From: Aotearoamyces nothofagi
Lineage: Eukaryota; Ascomycota; Leotiomycetes; Leotiales; Tympanidaceae
Assembly: GCA_015345905.1 (NCBI GenBank)
Contig: JADDTR010000025.1
Coordinates: 62,001-126,000, forward strand
DNA: 64,000 bases
Direction of reading: 5' to 3'
Shown one piece after another: positions 35,430 to 46,328 of this stretch; within the stretch, counting starts at the first letter, position 1; every line of letters begins with the position of its first letter. Made by a program: the position numbers and the translations under genes. Below the pieces are notes generated by a model. The model did no database searches and had not been told where the DNA came from. It saw only the letters and a program-made list of their open reading frames with translations.

Positions 35430-36663
35430 AATTCCTGAAAGTCCCCAGCTGGATGCTATAAGCGATGGTTTTCGTTCGAGCTCTCGTCACCGTGCCCGCT
35501 TCTCCAATGGCTGTATCGTTGGCTATGCCGTTAGCCATCTCTGGCAATTTAATTGGCATATGAGCATCAAGGATCGGTAGGTAAACGTCCAAATATTGGA
35601 GCTCACCCATTCCACATGGGGCGTCGAGACAGCCGTCTAAGCTGCCATTGAACCAACTTCCTGCCTCATGGCGGTCAACATCTTGAGTGCGCGTGCATGA
35701 GACACTGGAAATGCAAGGCTGCAGATACCACCACTAGCACGGTATATTGTGCGCGTGCTGTTGGACGTCCAAGCGTATGCTGGCAACACTCCTTCTTCTA
35801 GCATGGAGAGACGCGAGAGTGGCGGCACTGTTGGGCCATTTGTGCAGCTCGATTCGACGTGGCTCTTCTAGATCCTTAAAGCTACCACCACAGTGCCCAA
35901 GCTAGTGCACATCCCAGTGGTTGCTATATGGAGAATATAGTAGGTCATCATGACGTGTAGTGTTGGAGAAGAGGTAGCAAGAGTCACGAGCTTTGTCTAG
36001 AAGTTGATTCTTTACATGGAAATCTTGATCTACGTCGTCCTTTACGACAATTAGCTGGGATTCTCACAAGGCATATTCTTCTACATACCCATGATCAGAG
36101 CTGAGCTCAAGTGGTTGTTGGCAATTCTCCTTATGGTGTTGCGCTCTGCGTGTCATTCTCTAATCTCCTCGAGACGCCCCTCCCATCCATCAAGAGTCTT
36201 TCATCGATGACCAACCCGGGTGCCCCACCCTCGACAACCTGCGCAGCCTCGAAATCGATGTCCGTTAGATAGGTCGACAGCTTCATGGCATTGTGTCTGT
36301 CGGCCAGGTCCTCAAGGCTCAGGATAAATACTTTCTAAAACTTCAATAGTTGCTGCGTCAGTGATGATCGGGCTTCCAGATGTTATTAGGATAAGACAAT
36401 CTTGCCCCTAATGTCTTATTCAACCATGTAAGTGCTCTTTCCAATGTATCCAGTATCATGGTCACTACCCCTTTTCTTATGTATCCCATATCATAACCGT
36501 CACATGCATCACTCTCCTAATTCCCATGGTATTTGTCTACAAATTTCCTCGCGTCGTTCCGTCTGAAAGCAACTATCCAAATCATAGTGACGCAGATTCC
36601 GAGAAGCACGTATATGAGAGGGTTGTATGTCTGCTTCTTGGTTGTTTTGGAACGTAACGGCAT
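35430..36663 (-). pseudogene. Decayed GT25-like glycosyltransferase gene
   Basis: Read right to left, fragments in family order survive in different frames. First is an ATG and type II membrane anchor (YVLLGICVTMIWIVAFRR, 36663 to about 36530). Next comes KVFILSLEDLADRHNAMKL with a donor-substrate-like segment (36334-36131), then IRRIANNHLSSALIM (36136-36091), YSPYSNHWDV and LGHCGGSF (about 35940-35890), GGICSLAFPVSHARALKML (about 35738-35682), and a tail with TRARTKTIAYSIQLGTF (to about 35435). Stops interrupt the reading after SALIMGM, after HWDVH and after VGSMAA, and frame changes separate the other pieces. At least five lesions are visible. The fungal GT25 family (LPS/collagen glycosyltransferase-like, Golgi type II) is my best match. 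An intron could explain part of the gap at 36530-36335. Confidence 0.68.
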
Positions 36664-37681
36664 GACTGGTGATGTTGCTTGTCAGGCTCTAAAGCAAACC
36701 ATGGTAGTTACTGAGCGAGATTTCAGAAGATTGGTGGTTAATACCAAAGATATAATGATTCTCAGCAATTACTGTAAGGATACGATGCACTTTATACTAT
36801 AGGCAGAATGTAATATGTATCAAGTACTCCTTGCAGATCAGAGACATATCACGTGACATGGCTTCAATGTCTCATTTAATGTCTCATTCAACGTATATTT
36901 GCGGATTATGGCTTTATTTTCGTCGTCAAAGAACGTTCTAGGAGTTGGAGCTCCATTTTGTATAGCATGTTTGCATACGAGGCAGTGCTGGATGGTTCAG
37001 CCAAAGTTGAAGGTTTATGGGCGTGGAAGAACGTTCTCCCACTTCCCTCTGAGGTAACAAACTCTCTGCAATGCTAAAGAGGAACGAAAATCCGGCATAA
37101 AGAATAGGAACATAAGTGACCCTTTCGAAACGATATATCTGGTCCAGCATACAGAGTATCTTGAAGACTGCTCCTGAACCGTTCTCACAACTTCCCCCTC
37201 TTCTGCACATCCATCAGTTACGCTCTTTTTTATTCGGGAAGCGACAGTAGGTTGAGCAATACCTAACAAAGCCGGATATTATTATATCAACCTCACATAT
37301 CTACCTAGAGCCAACATGTTTCCTATCGCCACGAGGGGGATGTTCGGCGTTATGTATCTACGCGATCCCTTCTAGCGCCATTGTTCCTGCCCCCGAAGCT
37401 TGTCTTAATCACTTTGGACCCTGGTAGAGCAAGGACGCTAGCAATACTCAAGACGCACTGTTCAACCCCACATTTCATTTCTCTGATACATCACAGATTC
37501 ACAGCTTCACTACCTCCAACATCATCTTTCCAGAGGCGGAGGTATCCCTCACGACAGGAGACCTCCTGAGCCCTCCAAGACTTCTATCTCTCTCACATTT
37601 CATGCCACTGCCACTCAGCAGGCATTACTTAGCATACTGCCGTTGAACCGACCTCACATTGAAGCTCATGAACCGACAGCT
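36664..37681. other. Intergenic upstream of the second 2EXR-like gene
   Basis: About 1 kb of mixed composition with no supported gene. It should hold the promoter of the 37.7-kb gene and the old promoter of the GT25 relic. A short upstream ORF overlaps the start of the next gene (see findings). Confidence 0.5.
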
Positions 37682-38839
37682 ATGAGTTCATATCCTTCTA
37701 TTCAGCTTCAGCAGCCTACAAACACCCTCATGGCTCCGACACTCAACTCACCAGAGAAGAAAGCTAAAGGTAGACCTACCAAGCCGAAGCAGACCAAGCC
37801 GAAGGGTAGCAAACCAAAAGCGAAGTCTATCAACACTAGTTCTGTATCTATAGGCAGCAACGACATACACCCACGATTCCAGCTCCCTGATGGTGCTAGT
37901 CGTCTCTATGAAGATCTTGAGAGGGTTGACCGGGGAGAACTAGATGAGGATGAGTTAGGAAGAGCTGTTCGGCTTTCTAGGTCTCTGCGATCTTGTCTCT
38001 CCGAGACAATTAGTCTTTGCACAGACATTGCACTAGAGGACCCGTCAGCTGCTATCACCTGTCTTAGTGTATTAAAGATCTTTGCTAGGATCCAGAGTAT
38101 GGCAGGTAAATAGATCCTGAACTTATTTAGAATTCTCAATGAGCATAGCTGATCCCTGTCTATAGATCGCGTCAAGACAGACCACGCCTTCCCGTTCATG
38201 AAACTACCCATTGAAATTCGGAGGATGGTGTACAGGCTAGCTCTACTCAAGGAAGATAGAATCAATGGGATCAAAGTAGTGGCATGCGATAAGCAACCAG
38301 AGGATCCAGGTTCCGAAGCCCGGACAGCAAGCACGGTGCAAAACATTGCCCTCCTTTTTACCTCTCGCCTGATCCACAATGAAGCTGCTCCAATCTATTA
38401 TGGACAAAATATCTTCAAGTTCTCTTGTACCTGCGCTCTTTCGTTTGCTTTGAGCAGCTGTGGTACTCATGCTAGAGAGAACTTGCGAGCCATCCAATTC
38501 TCTTGGAGAGGAGAAGACCGAGAGCTTGCAATCTCACGCCTTTCGACACTTCCTAACCTTAAACACCTTACCGTTACAGTCCACCACTCTACCCAAGACG
38601 TCGCTTCTATGCGCGAGAAGATGATGAGAGAAGCGTTTGATGGACTTGCTAGACCTCTACGTTTGGTTGACACTTTGGGCTTTGAGGAACTTGTCGCCTT
38701 GCGAGGTTTGGAGTCAATCAAAGTCAACTGCACTCAGCATGTGTCAAGGAATGCAAGGAAGAAAGCCGAAGTCGTGGACATGGAGGTCTTCTTGAGACCT
38801 AGACTTCTTTGTGAAAGGACACCGGTAATATTACCCTAA
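37682..38839 (+). CDS. 2EXR-like domain protein (paralogue of the 18.7-kb gene)
   Basis: Two exons (37682-38105, 38166-38839) with a 60-bp intron give 365 residues. A Lys/Pro-rich N-terminus (KKAKGRPTKPKQTKPKGSKP) is followed by YEDLERVDRGELDEDELGRA, matching the paralogue's LEDLDRLEKDEIGRVELGR. The 2EXR-like core is KLPIEIRRMVYRLALL with FTSRLIHNEAAPIYYGQNIFKFSC, then LKHLTVTVHHS and LRLVDTLGFEELVALRGL. The intron splits the codon after the first base in the same place as in the paralogue (MA|D), which shows common descent. The basic N-terminus is absent from the other copy. The biochemical role is unknown. The start is the first in-frame ATG. Confidence 0.78.
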
Positions 38840-40536
38840 TAGCGCCCTCGGATCCACAGCTGACTTATATAAATAATGTAGGCTGGACTGCAGTAAGCGA
38901 ACAATACTTCCTGACAACACCTCAACGCTGGGAGCATATCAGACTTTTGCAAACTGGGGAGGGTATATGTGATCATGGTGTAACGTGTTTAGTATTATGT
39001 ATGAATTGATGATTACTTCTCAAGCAGTATCAGCTGACTAGATGGCTCAACGATTTATGAGTTTGGGGGCCTCCTTGGTGGCTATTATGGCGTTTGCTAA
39101 GGATAACGAACAGTTCGCTGGGAAACCCAGAGATGACTACTTCTCAAGTAGGATCCCCAGGGAATATTTGAGCTTGTCTCTTTGTTATTCTCAATGATGA
39201 TAGCGATCAAGAAATGCTACGAAGCTTTCTATCATTGTTTCTCGACTACGTGAGCAGTGCCAAGTGCCCACACCTGTACTTATGTCAGAGTCACGTTGTG
39301 GCCAACTTGCAGTATTTAGCCTGTTACTTGAGCACCTAAGTCAAAAATAGACATATTTGCAATATTTGTTCGTTTTCTCGAAGTAGGGCGTTTGGTCTGT
39401 ACAATAACAGAAATATATTGTCGGCCCCAGGACCGCCAAGGCATTGATCACTTAAAGGACAGCAAGGGAACGGATGGCAGGTTATCTTTGACTCCTCGAA
39501 AAACGAGCCAGCTAAGCAGAGCATCGCACTTGTACAGATCAGATACAGAGAAAGGGAAGAGATCAGCTTGACGAACGAGAATCCGCAATGTCCTCGTATT
39601 TGAATTCGCTATCGTAGTTGCTGAGGGGGCTTTGCTCATGCAGGTACGGGGCCCCGGGTGCATGCGCTAGTGCGTGAAGCGTTAATCCGTTAGCTCGTCG
39701 GGAAAAGCAAGACGCCAAAAAAAACCCAACGACAGATATCTTTCTCCAACATCAAAATTCCCTATGGGCTATGACCATATCCGCATACGCCTTTTCGTGC
39801 GTGCTCCAAGCGAAGGTAAGAGTGAACATACGAAGCAAACTTTCATACCTGTCAGCCAGCTAGCTAGCTCTCGAGCGCTTCATCAGCATCACAGCACCCA
39901 TCGTAGCCACCGTCTTCTGCCTCGCTCGGTCCAGCATTCTTCGTTCGCTGGATCTTGAGCTGGATACACCGCCGTGTGTACAAGACTAGAGAGATCCCCA
40001 ACGGCCTTTGAGTGCGGAACCTCCCTTTGCCCTATGGCGGACCTTCGCAATTTGTCAGTTGGGACATGCACGGCATTCTCCCACGTGTTTTTTTTTTTTT
40101 TTTTTTAAAGTTATCGGCGGTTTTGTTACATCGTTTTCACCCTTCGATATGTCGTTCGCCTATTTTGCTTCGTGGCGTTATTGCTATGCTTTTAGTGATA
40201 TGCTTCTGTAGCTAAAATATCAGCTTTTGACCTGAACCAGCAAATCAGAAACTTGCTCGACTTGACTTTGCACAGAGCTACTTGAAGAAACCTTTCGTGA
40301 CTCCAGTAGCAAGCATGCGGAATAGAGCATCAGCTCTCGACTCGATTCTACCCTTCCTTCCTGGCTGCCCACTTTTGTCCCATCTCTTGGCCTTCACACA
40401 CCTGCAGATCATCTCTAGTTTCGCAGATCTATTTATAGGAGAATACAGTACTAATGGATAGGAAGTTGCTTCATGAAACGGTTTATTTGTATCGTATTAT
40501 ATTTATATGCATTTCCCTTCTCGCGACATTAGGACC
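38840..40536. other. Intergenic, no gene recognised
   Basis: About 1.7 kb. A 19-base T run lies at 40088-40106. Two near copies of ACTTCTCAAG lie near 39016 and 39138. A 52-codon ATG frame at about 39041-39199 starts with a hydrophobic stretch but is too short to support. Confidence 0.5.
40088..40106. repeat. Homopolymer, 19 T
   Basis: A single-base run directly after CCACGTG; prone to length error in sequencing. Confidence 0.95.
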
Positions 40537-40779
40537 TTAGCTATCTAGTTTCTTGTTTGCAGCTTGCTTTTGCCAATTATCAGACTCATGGAAATAACTG
40601 ACTTCAAGTGATCTTCCCTTATAACTCCATCTATTTTTGCCTCGTGACCTACCAGACCAGTGTATTGGCATAAAGCTTAATCCTTCTTGGTGTAACCTCT
40701 TAAGATGTTCAAGGTCTAAGTACGGACTCTTTGTAAATTCTAACAATCTCTCATATTCCCGGGAAATGATGAATGTGTG
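40537..40779 (-). other. Coding-like fragment, unrecognised
   Basis: An open minus-strand stretch without a start ATG reads SREYERLLEFTKSPYLDLEH, then KRLHQEGLSFMPIHWSGRSR and GKNRW, to a stop at 40537. The mix of residues is protein-like rather than random. A TGA lies just before it. It could be the 3' exon of a gene whose rest has decayed, or a last exon spliced from elsewhere. The family is not recognised. Confidence 0.3.
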
Positions 40780-40860
40780 TCTCTGTCACATGTGAATCAC
40801 ACCTACACGGCATATGGTTTGTGCCATTGGTATATTATTTTGGCCACTGTCGCTGCCATA

Positions 40861-42727
40861 TCACGCGTACCCTATTATCCCACGGTGTTCATCAATCAAA
40901 CGGCCGTATCTATTGGTGGTGTCAGCAACCATATCGCAATCAGCATGCAAAATCTGGACCAGCTTACTCAAGCAAGAGACGAAAGAACCACACTTCTATA
41001 TCCTCGTTCCGTAACGCTTTGTCCGCCCACTGGCTACTTGCCATAGCAATCCTTTCCGCCTCTGCCTTGCCCTCAGGCTCGCCCGCAAACCAGCGAACGC
41101 TCTCTAGCCACTCCTCGCCCTTCATGCTCAAGGGTACATAGTGAACCCACGGTTTAATGAATTCCGAATGCCATTCTCGGAATATAGCAAGTTTGTAAAC
41201 TAAGCTCTTGCTCTTTAAGAACGCGTAAAATCTGCCGCTAAACGCATTGCCATCAATATCAAGGAGGTATTTAAACTTCCACGCCTCCTCTGGGTCAGCT
41301 TTTGGCATGACAGAAAAAAATTCTTTCTGGGCAACGCAGTCACCTTTGTCGCATTGACCGATATCAGAAAACTTTACATCGAAGATTCCACTGTACTCAG
41401 GCCGTAAGACATCTTTGACCACCCAGTTCGGTTCAGATTCGAGACCACTGTTAGTTAAGATTTTGGCATGCTCTTGCGCATTTATCTTCGTCACAAAGCG
41501 CTGACGATGGTGTCGACGCCAGCCACCATAACGAGCATAACCGCCGGTTGTGGAACCACGCCAGTACATTTTCCCTTCCTTTTCCAGCCATGAGATGTCT
41601 TTCTTCTCATCATAGGGTACTTTCCCATACCAGTACCATGGTGAAGGGTAGATGATGTCTTGGAATGAGGAAATTTTCGATTGTGAGAAGATAGGGAAGA
41701 GGTCGTGGACGACACTGAAGGAATTAGGACTCTCGAAGAAGCCATAGCTAGTCCCAAATGATGGTGAGGAGCAAATGTCGGTAAAGGCAGTCTGATTGTA
41801 TATAAAACCGAGTGGCTCCAGGGCATAAGTGTGAAGATCATCTTCTACAATCTCTTCCAGTGATCTGGCAGGACTGTCGGGAGGGCATGACATGCGTGAG
41901 TGGGTCCAAGTAGACTGATGCGGAAGATAGTTAAACCTTGATCTCTTAACCTCCTCGATTCGTCTACCGTGGGATATTATATCGCGAGGTTGTCTGGACC
42001 ATCTATTCAGTGGTTTACCCACTGAATTTGCTGCCGGCATAGCGACCATTATTGCCTTCTCTACAAGGCGTGCCAAATCATCATGTTGCAAAACCACTCG
42101 CGGCTCGTCGTACACATTGAAGCAGATGTCCATGTCCGGAAGGTATTGCCTAAATTCTGCACTCATCCCATCAATAGCCTTCTGCATCCAATCCCTACCA
42201 CCCTGCATCCTTGTAACATTTCCATTTCTAATTAGAACACCAAGAAGGTTGTTGTCATATCCCAATGCCTCCCGTGCCCTAGCTCTTATCACGGATGGCT
42301 TGATACCCCAGAACGGGGTCAAGGTTTGGTGGATTATGTCGTACTCATCAATCAATTGAACGCCTTTCTTCTTCGCAAACTCATACCACTTATCAAAGTT
42401 CGGTGGAGGAGGTATGCCATATCGACGCCGGTATTCTGCGACCGCATCGGAAAGTGATTTCGATTGCTTGGATTTCAGCTGTTCGAAGTCTCTCTGGGCA
42501 TCCGTGATGAGGGTCCATATCGGATGTGACCCATGTGTAGAAGGGGGAGTGGCTAGAGGAGGTAATGGATTCTCAGCTGGCCCCGGGGCTGTTCTCGTGG
42601 GGCGTAGACTGTTCGGATCTAAAATCGATGAGACAGACCGTTCACGCAGTACATGAAATGTGATGGCGATAGTTGCTAGTAGCACGAACAAGAGGACCAA
42701 TTGCTTTGGCCTTAACCGCCGTCGCAT
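40861..42727 (-). CDS. GT90 / CAP10-family glycosyltransferase
   Basis: Two exons (42727-40968, 40909-40861) with a 58-bp intron give 602 residues. Without the intron the frame stops one codon after LLLE; splicing restores the family-typical ending LLEYGRL. The N-terminus is a type II signal anchor (RPKQLVLLFVLLATIAITFHV, about 6-26) preceded by arginines, so the enzyme should sit in the Golgi with its catalytic part in the lumen. The GT90 core is seen in KEGKMYWRGSTTGGYARYG, RHHRQRFV, KYLLDIDGNAFSGRFYAFLKSKSLVYK, FREWHSEFIKPWVHYVPLS, and RIAMASSQWADKALRNED. Relatives are the Cryptococcus capsule protein Cap10 and xylosyl/glucosyltransferases; the sugar used here is not known. Confidence 0.9.
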
Positions 42728-43463
42728 CTTGCTTATAATAACTGTCGCCGTATCGTGCGAGACTCCCGGGTCTTCTCGGATATCGGTGTGAGATACTTCA
42801 TGAAAAGTGTCGCTTTTGAGGACTTAGATGAAATTGGGCGCTAGTGTGTATTCTTGTACTGCCCACAATGCCATGCTCTTATAGCTGAAGAAAGTTTTGT
42901 AGCGAGAGTTGCGCCAGCATGGCTCTCTCAGGATTATATGCTCCAGTTTTATCATGGTAATGGTAAATATTTTGGGATATTCCGGCCGGACGCGATGGCC
43001 AACGAGACGCGCAGTAGTCTTTATCAGACGATAGCCCCTGACCAGGTAGGCACGTGTTGGGCTACCAACTACGGCTCGCTAATAAGGTTCTGAGGACCAC
43101 TTTAGGATGAAATTCAAGCATCCCCAGGCAAAACATAGAACCATCGAGATTACCATATACAAGCCAATCAATATTATAAACAACTACAGGAGAGTCACAG
43201 TCTATCTGTTCTACGTGGCTTCGAGAGCGAAATCAATCCCTAAGTGCACGAGATCATTTGGAAATCATGAGCTCTTAATTGACTTGTTATGCAGAGCTAT
43301 CTAAATTTGGTCGAATGCATAGATATTTACACTCAATAAAGTGCAGAATAGCAAGACTTGGCTCGAGACACCAGTAGGTGGCTAGAGCCGCCGTGTCGTA
43401 CTTTTTTGACCTCTGATATATGAATCGCTCATGATACTCCAAACGCCACGACTCTGTCATCCT
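42728..43463. other. Intergenic between GT90 and RPS22
   Basis: Promoter of GT90 on the left and 3' end of RPS22 on the right. It is AT-rich at 43.1-43.35 kb. No gene is seen. Confidence 0.55.
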
Positions 43464-44060
43464 CTAGTAGAAGAAACCAATGATCTTTCCGGCAACATGC
43501 TTCCGTCTCGCTTCCTCGTGGTCCATTATGCCGGCGGAGGTGGTGAGAACAATGTAACCGAATTGACGTGCTGGGAGGAGCTTGACAACCCACTTCTCGA
43601 GATCTGTGAGGCGGACATTGTAACGAGGAGAAATGACACCAGTCTTGTTAAGGCGGCCGTTCAACTGAATGACGATCTTGCCGGAGCGGTGGTCATCGAC
43701 TTCCTCGAATTCACCAATGTAGCCTGAAGAGAAATATTAGTATGTTGCGAAAGATTAAACGTCGTACGTCATGAAAGAGTCAGAGAACGTGTAAGATCCT
43801 CGCAGGGTGTGATATATCGGCAACTTAAAGGACTATGGTCGTGTTGAATTGAGACCGTCATCTAGTTATCATGCCGAACGGAATAGTTGGGGGCTACAGT
43901 CCACCGTAAAATGACATTTTCACATACCGTGCTTCTGCATGACACTGAGGAATTTGACAATAACCTTAGAGCTAGGTCTAACGAGAACCTGACGCTTTCC
44001 GGCCTTCTCGGCGTTGTTGATGGCATTGAGCGCATCGTTGAGGACTGAAGTCTTAACCAT
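43464..44060 (-). CDS. RPS22: 40S ribosomal protein S22 (uS8, S15a)
   Basis: Two exons (44060-43928, 43723-43464) give 130 residues, the exact family length. The protein starts [20 protein letters not shown] and includes [20 protein letters not shown], the splice at [45 protein letters not shown] and the end KIIGFFY. It binds 18S rRNA in the body of the small subunit. The 204-bp intron is the second longest found in the window. RPS12 is divergent across 499 bp. Confidence 0.97.
43724..43927 (-). ncRNA. Possible intronic snoRNA host (RPS22 intron)
   Basis: The intron is 204 bp where neighbours are mostly 47-111 bp. Yeast RPS22B carries the H/ACA snoRNA snR44 in an intron. Here AGATGA fits the H-box pattern ANANNA and an ACA lies towards the 3' end, but I could not fold two convincing hairpins by eye. 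It is listed only as a candidate. Confidence 0.2.
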
Positions 44061-44559
44061 ATTGGCGGATTGAGATTCTCAGATCGTGTAATGGAAAATG
44101 AGGTATCTACAAAAACCCTATATGTTAGCCTTCATGGGCTTGGAGCATAGAGAGTGCCCTCATGATTGGCAAGAGGGTTCTGCAGCTCAGTTCGAGAGGA
44201 GAAAAGCGTATCGACGTCTTCGGTCAGCAAGCAGCGCAAGCACAATCGAGTGGACGCCGATTGCTCCCTCCGCCTTCATGAAGGTAATTCAAACGGGCAG
44301 TGAATTTGTGAGTACATACCTCTTAAATGCGTAGATGCGGTGATGTATTATAGAATATCGTGAGGTCCCGAAAAAGTTCACAATGTCCAAGTCGCGAAGA
44401 TTTGTGGGCTCTAGCACTAAAATGATTAGCGCGAAATTGTAAGCGAAAATCCAGGGCACGCACATATGAAGAACGCTCGCTTCATTGGTGTCGCGAACTT
44501 CTCAGTACAATACAACAATTAACTCTTCGAGGACCAGACGACATTCAATACAATTCAAG
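44061..44559. promoter_or_regulatory. Shared promoter of RPS22 and RPS12
   Basis: A 499-bp head-to-head region. It contains AAAACCCTATA near 44112-44121, which includes the telobox-like AAACCCTA often found near ribosomal protein genes. Co-expression of the two genes would follow naturally from this arrangement. Confidence 0.55.
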
Positions 44560-45129
44560 ATGGTATGTTCGAGCTTGCTATATAATCTTAAATGTGTTGG
44601 AAACATATCTAACAGAATGAAAACAGTCAGACGCAGAAGAGGAGCCCCAAAACGTCGAGGTCGCTGAGGCAGACGAGGTCGAAGTCAGTGGAGATGCCGC
44701 ACCCAAGGGACAAATGTCCGTCCTTGAGGCCCTGAAGGGTGTCCTCAAGCTTGCTCTCATGCATGATGGTCTCGCTCGCGGACTCCGTGAGGCATCAAAG
44801 GCCCTGGACAGACGTCAAGCCCACATGTGTGTTCTCAACGAGGCATGCGAGGAGGAGGCATACAAGAAGTTGGTCGTTGCGCTATGCTCCGAGCACAAGA
44901 TCCCTTTGATCAAGGTTCCAGATGGAAAGCAATTGGGCGAGTGGGCTGGCTTGTGTAAGTAAAACCAAGCTGTACTGAACAACTCAAGCTGACCAGATTA
45001 ATAGGTGTGTTGGACCGTGAGGGTAACGCACGTAAGGTTGTCAACTGCTCTTGCGTTGTCGTCAAGGACTGGGGAGAAGAGTCCCAGGAGCGAGACATCC
45101 TTCTCAACTACTTCCAGACCGAGCAATAA
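44560..45129 (+). CDS. RPS12: 40S ribosomal protein S12 (eS12)
   Basis: Three exons (44560-44562, 44627-44954, 45005-45129) give 151 residues. The first exon is the ATG alone, followed by a 64-bp intron; the second intron is 50 bp. After an acidic N-terminus ([20 protein letters not shown]) comes the L7Ae/L30e-like fold: [52 protein letters not shown]-like [45 protein letters not shown] and the ending NYFQTEQ. It sits in the beak of the small subunit. Confidence 0.97.
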
Positions 45130-45400
45130 ATGCACATTTCGACGGAGTTGCATAGGGGGGTTGGAGATTTGGCTATGGCTATAGCTCGCAATTTCTTCTG
45201 ATGTACTCTTACGTTAAGGCTGCATTGCAGATGGAGAATAAAAAAAATTGCAGACGGCATTAAGACTAGATCGTTACAACTTTTCCGTGATATTGTGTTA
45301 ACTTTGCCTTTGCAAGCTACGCTAAACATGCCGTGACTGCCAAGGTGATCATATATGCGCCTGACTCCATCGCTATTAAGCTCACCAGTATAGCCACACT

Positions 45401-45935
45401 TTACTTTCTGCCATCAACCATAATGATATGATACCCGAAGCCTGTCTTCGCCTCTGCATACTTCGGGGCATTGGTAGTACTCGCCTCGAGCTCAAACGCC
45501 ACGGCTTCAAAGGTTGGGTCCAAATCGCCCCTCTTCTTCCATCCCAGTGCTCCTCCTAAATAGCAATCGTGTCAGCGAGTACCGATCGGCGAAGCACAGC
45601 TATGCATGTCTTCCGTTTAAGCCAATACACACCAGCTCTTGCTTTATCCTCTGAGAATTCCCTTGCCACGTCATCGAACTTGGCTCCATCCTTCAGCTTA
45701 GCAAGGGCTTCTTCCTTCTTGCCATGCTTCTCACACTAATTTTAGTTAGCAGCAAATTTCCCATACGTACTTGTTTTGCTGGTGAACGAACCAATATATG
45801 CCTGACATTGATCTGCTGGGCACCTTTCACTTTCCCCCCCTTCACGTCGGCATCAGCCTTCCCCTTTCCTTTGGTGCCTTTCCCAGCTGCACTCTTCTCG
45901 CCGCTTTTATCCGCGGGTTTTCCCTTTGGTGCCAT
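45401..45935 (-). CDS. PIN4: Parvulin-type peptidyl-prolyl isomerase, Pin4/Par14
   Basis: Three exons (45935-45792, 45735-45633, 45555-45401) give 133 residues; introns are 56 and 77 bp. The Lys/Gly-rich N-terminus (KGTKGKGKADADVKGGK) is the DNA-binding, nucleolar-type tail of Par14. The parvulin domain reads INVRHIL|CEKHGKKEEALAKL, FDDVAREFSEDKARA, GGALGWKKRGDLDP and GFGYHIIMVDGRK. The first intron is placed at GTTCGT because that restores RHILCEKH. A downstream GTACGT would add seven residues in frame but would leave an intron of only 35 bp. It is divergent from the cysteine dioxygenase gene. Confidence 0.93.
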
Positions 45936-46328
45936 GTTGCTACATGTATGACTGATTGATGCTCGTTGTTCTCAATGTCAAAAATTCAACCAATAGCGGT
46001 GGGGCACGCGGGGCAGCGTACATATTCCGCGGCGAACAAAAAGATAGCGGGAAACGCCGTCATTGATAACGGTCCTCGTACAACTTGAAGGGGGAAATCG
46101 TTATGAGACCGACATACTGTATGCGCTTTATTTTATTGGACGCGCAGGAACCACAAAAATTCTCAGGCAATTAGGAATTCCATGATTAATCCTGAGGTAA
46201 GACATAAACTTAGAAATCCGTACGTACGGAGTAGAAGCTCTACAAACCTTAGTCTCACTACAAATACTCCAACCAACTTGTCACGAATCGGTTCCCTCTT
46301 CTTTCATCAACCGCACAAGTGACGCAAA
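45936..46328. promoter_or_regulatory. Shared promoter of PIN4 and cysteine dioxygenase
   Basis: 393 bp head to head. CCGTACGTACGGAGTA lies near 46218-46233; its core CCGTACGTACGG is palindromic, and a related word occurs inverted near 3976. No factor is assigned. Confidence 0.5.
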
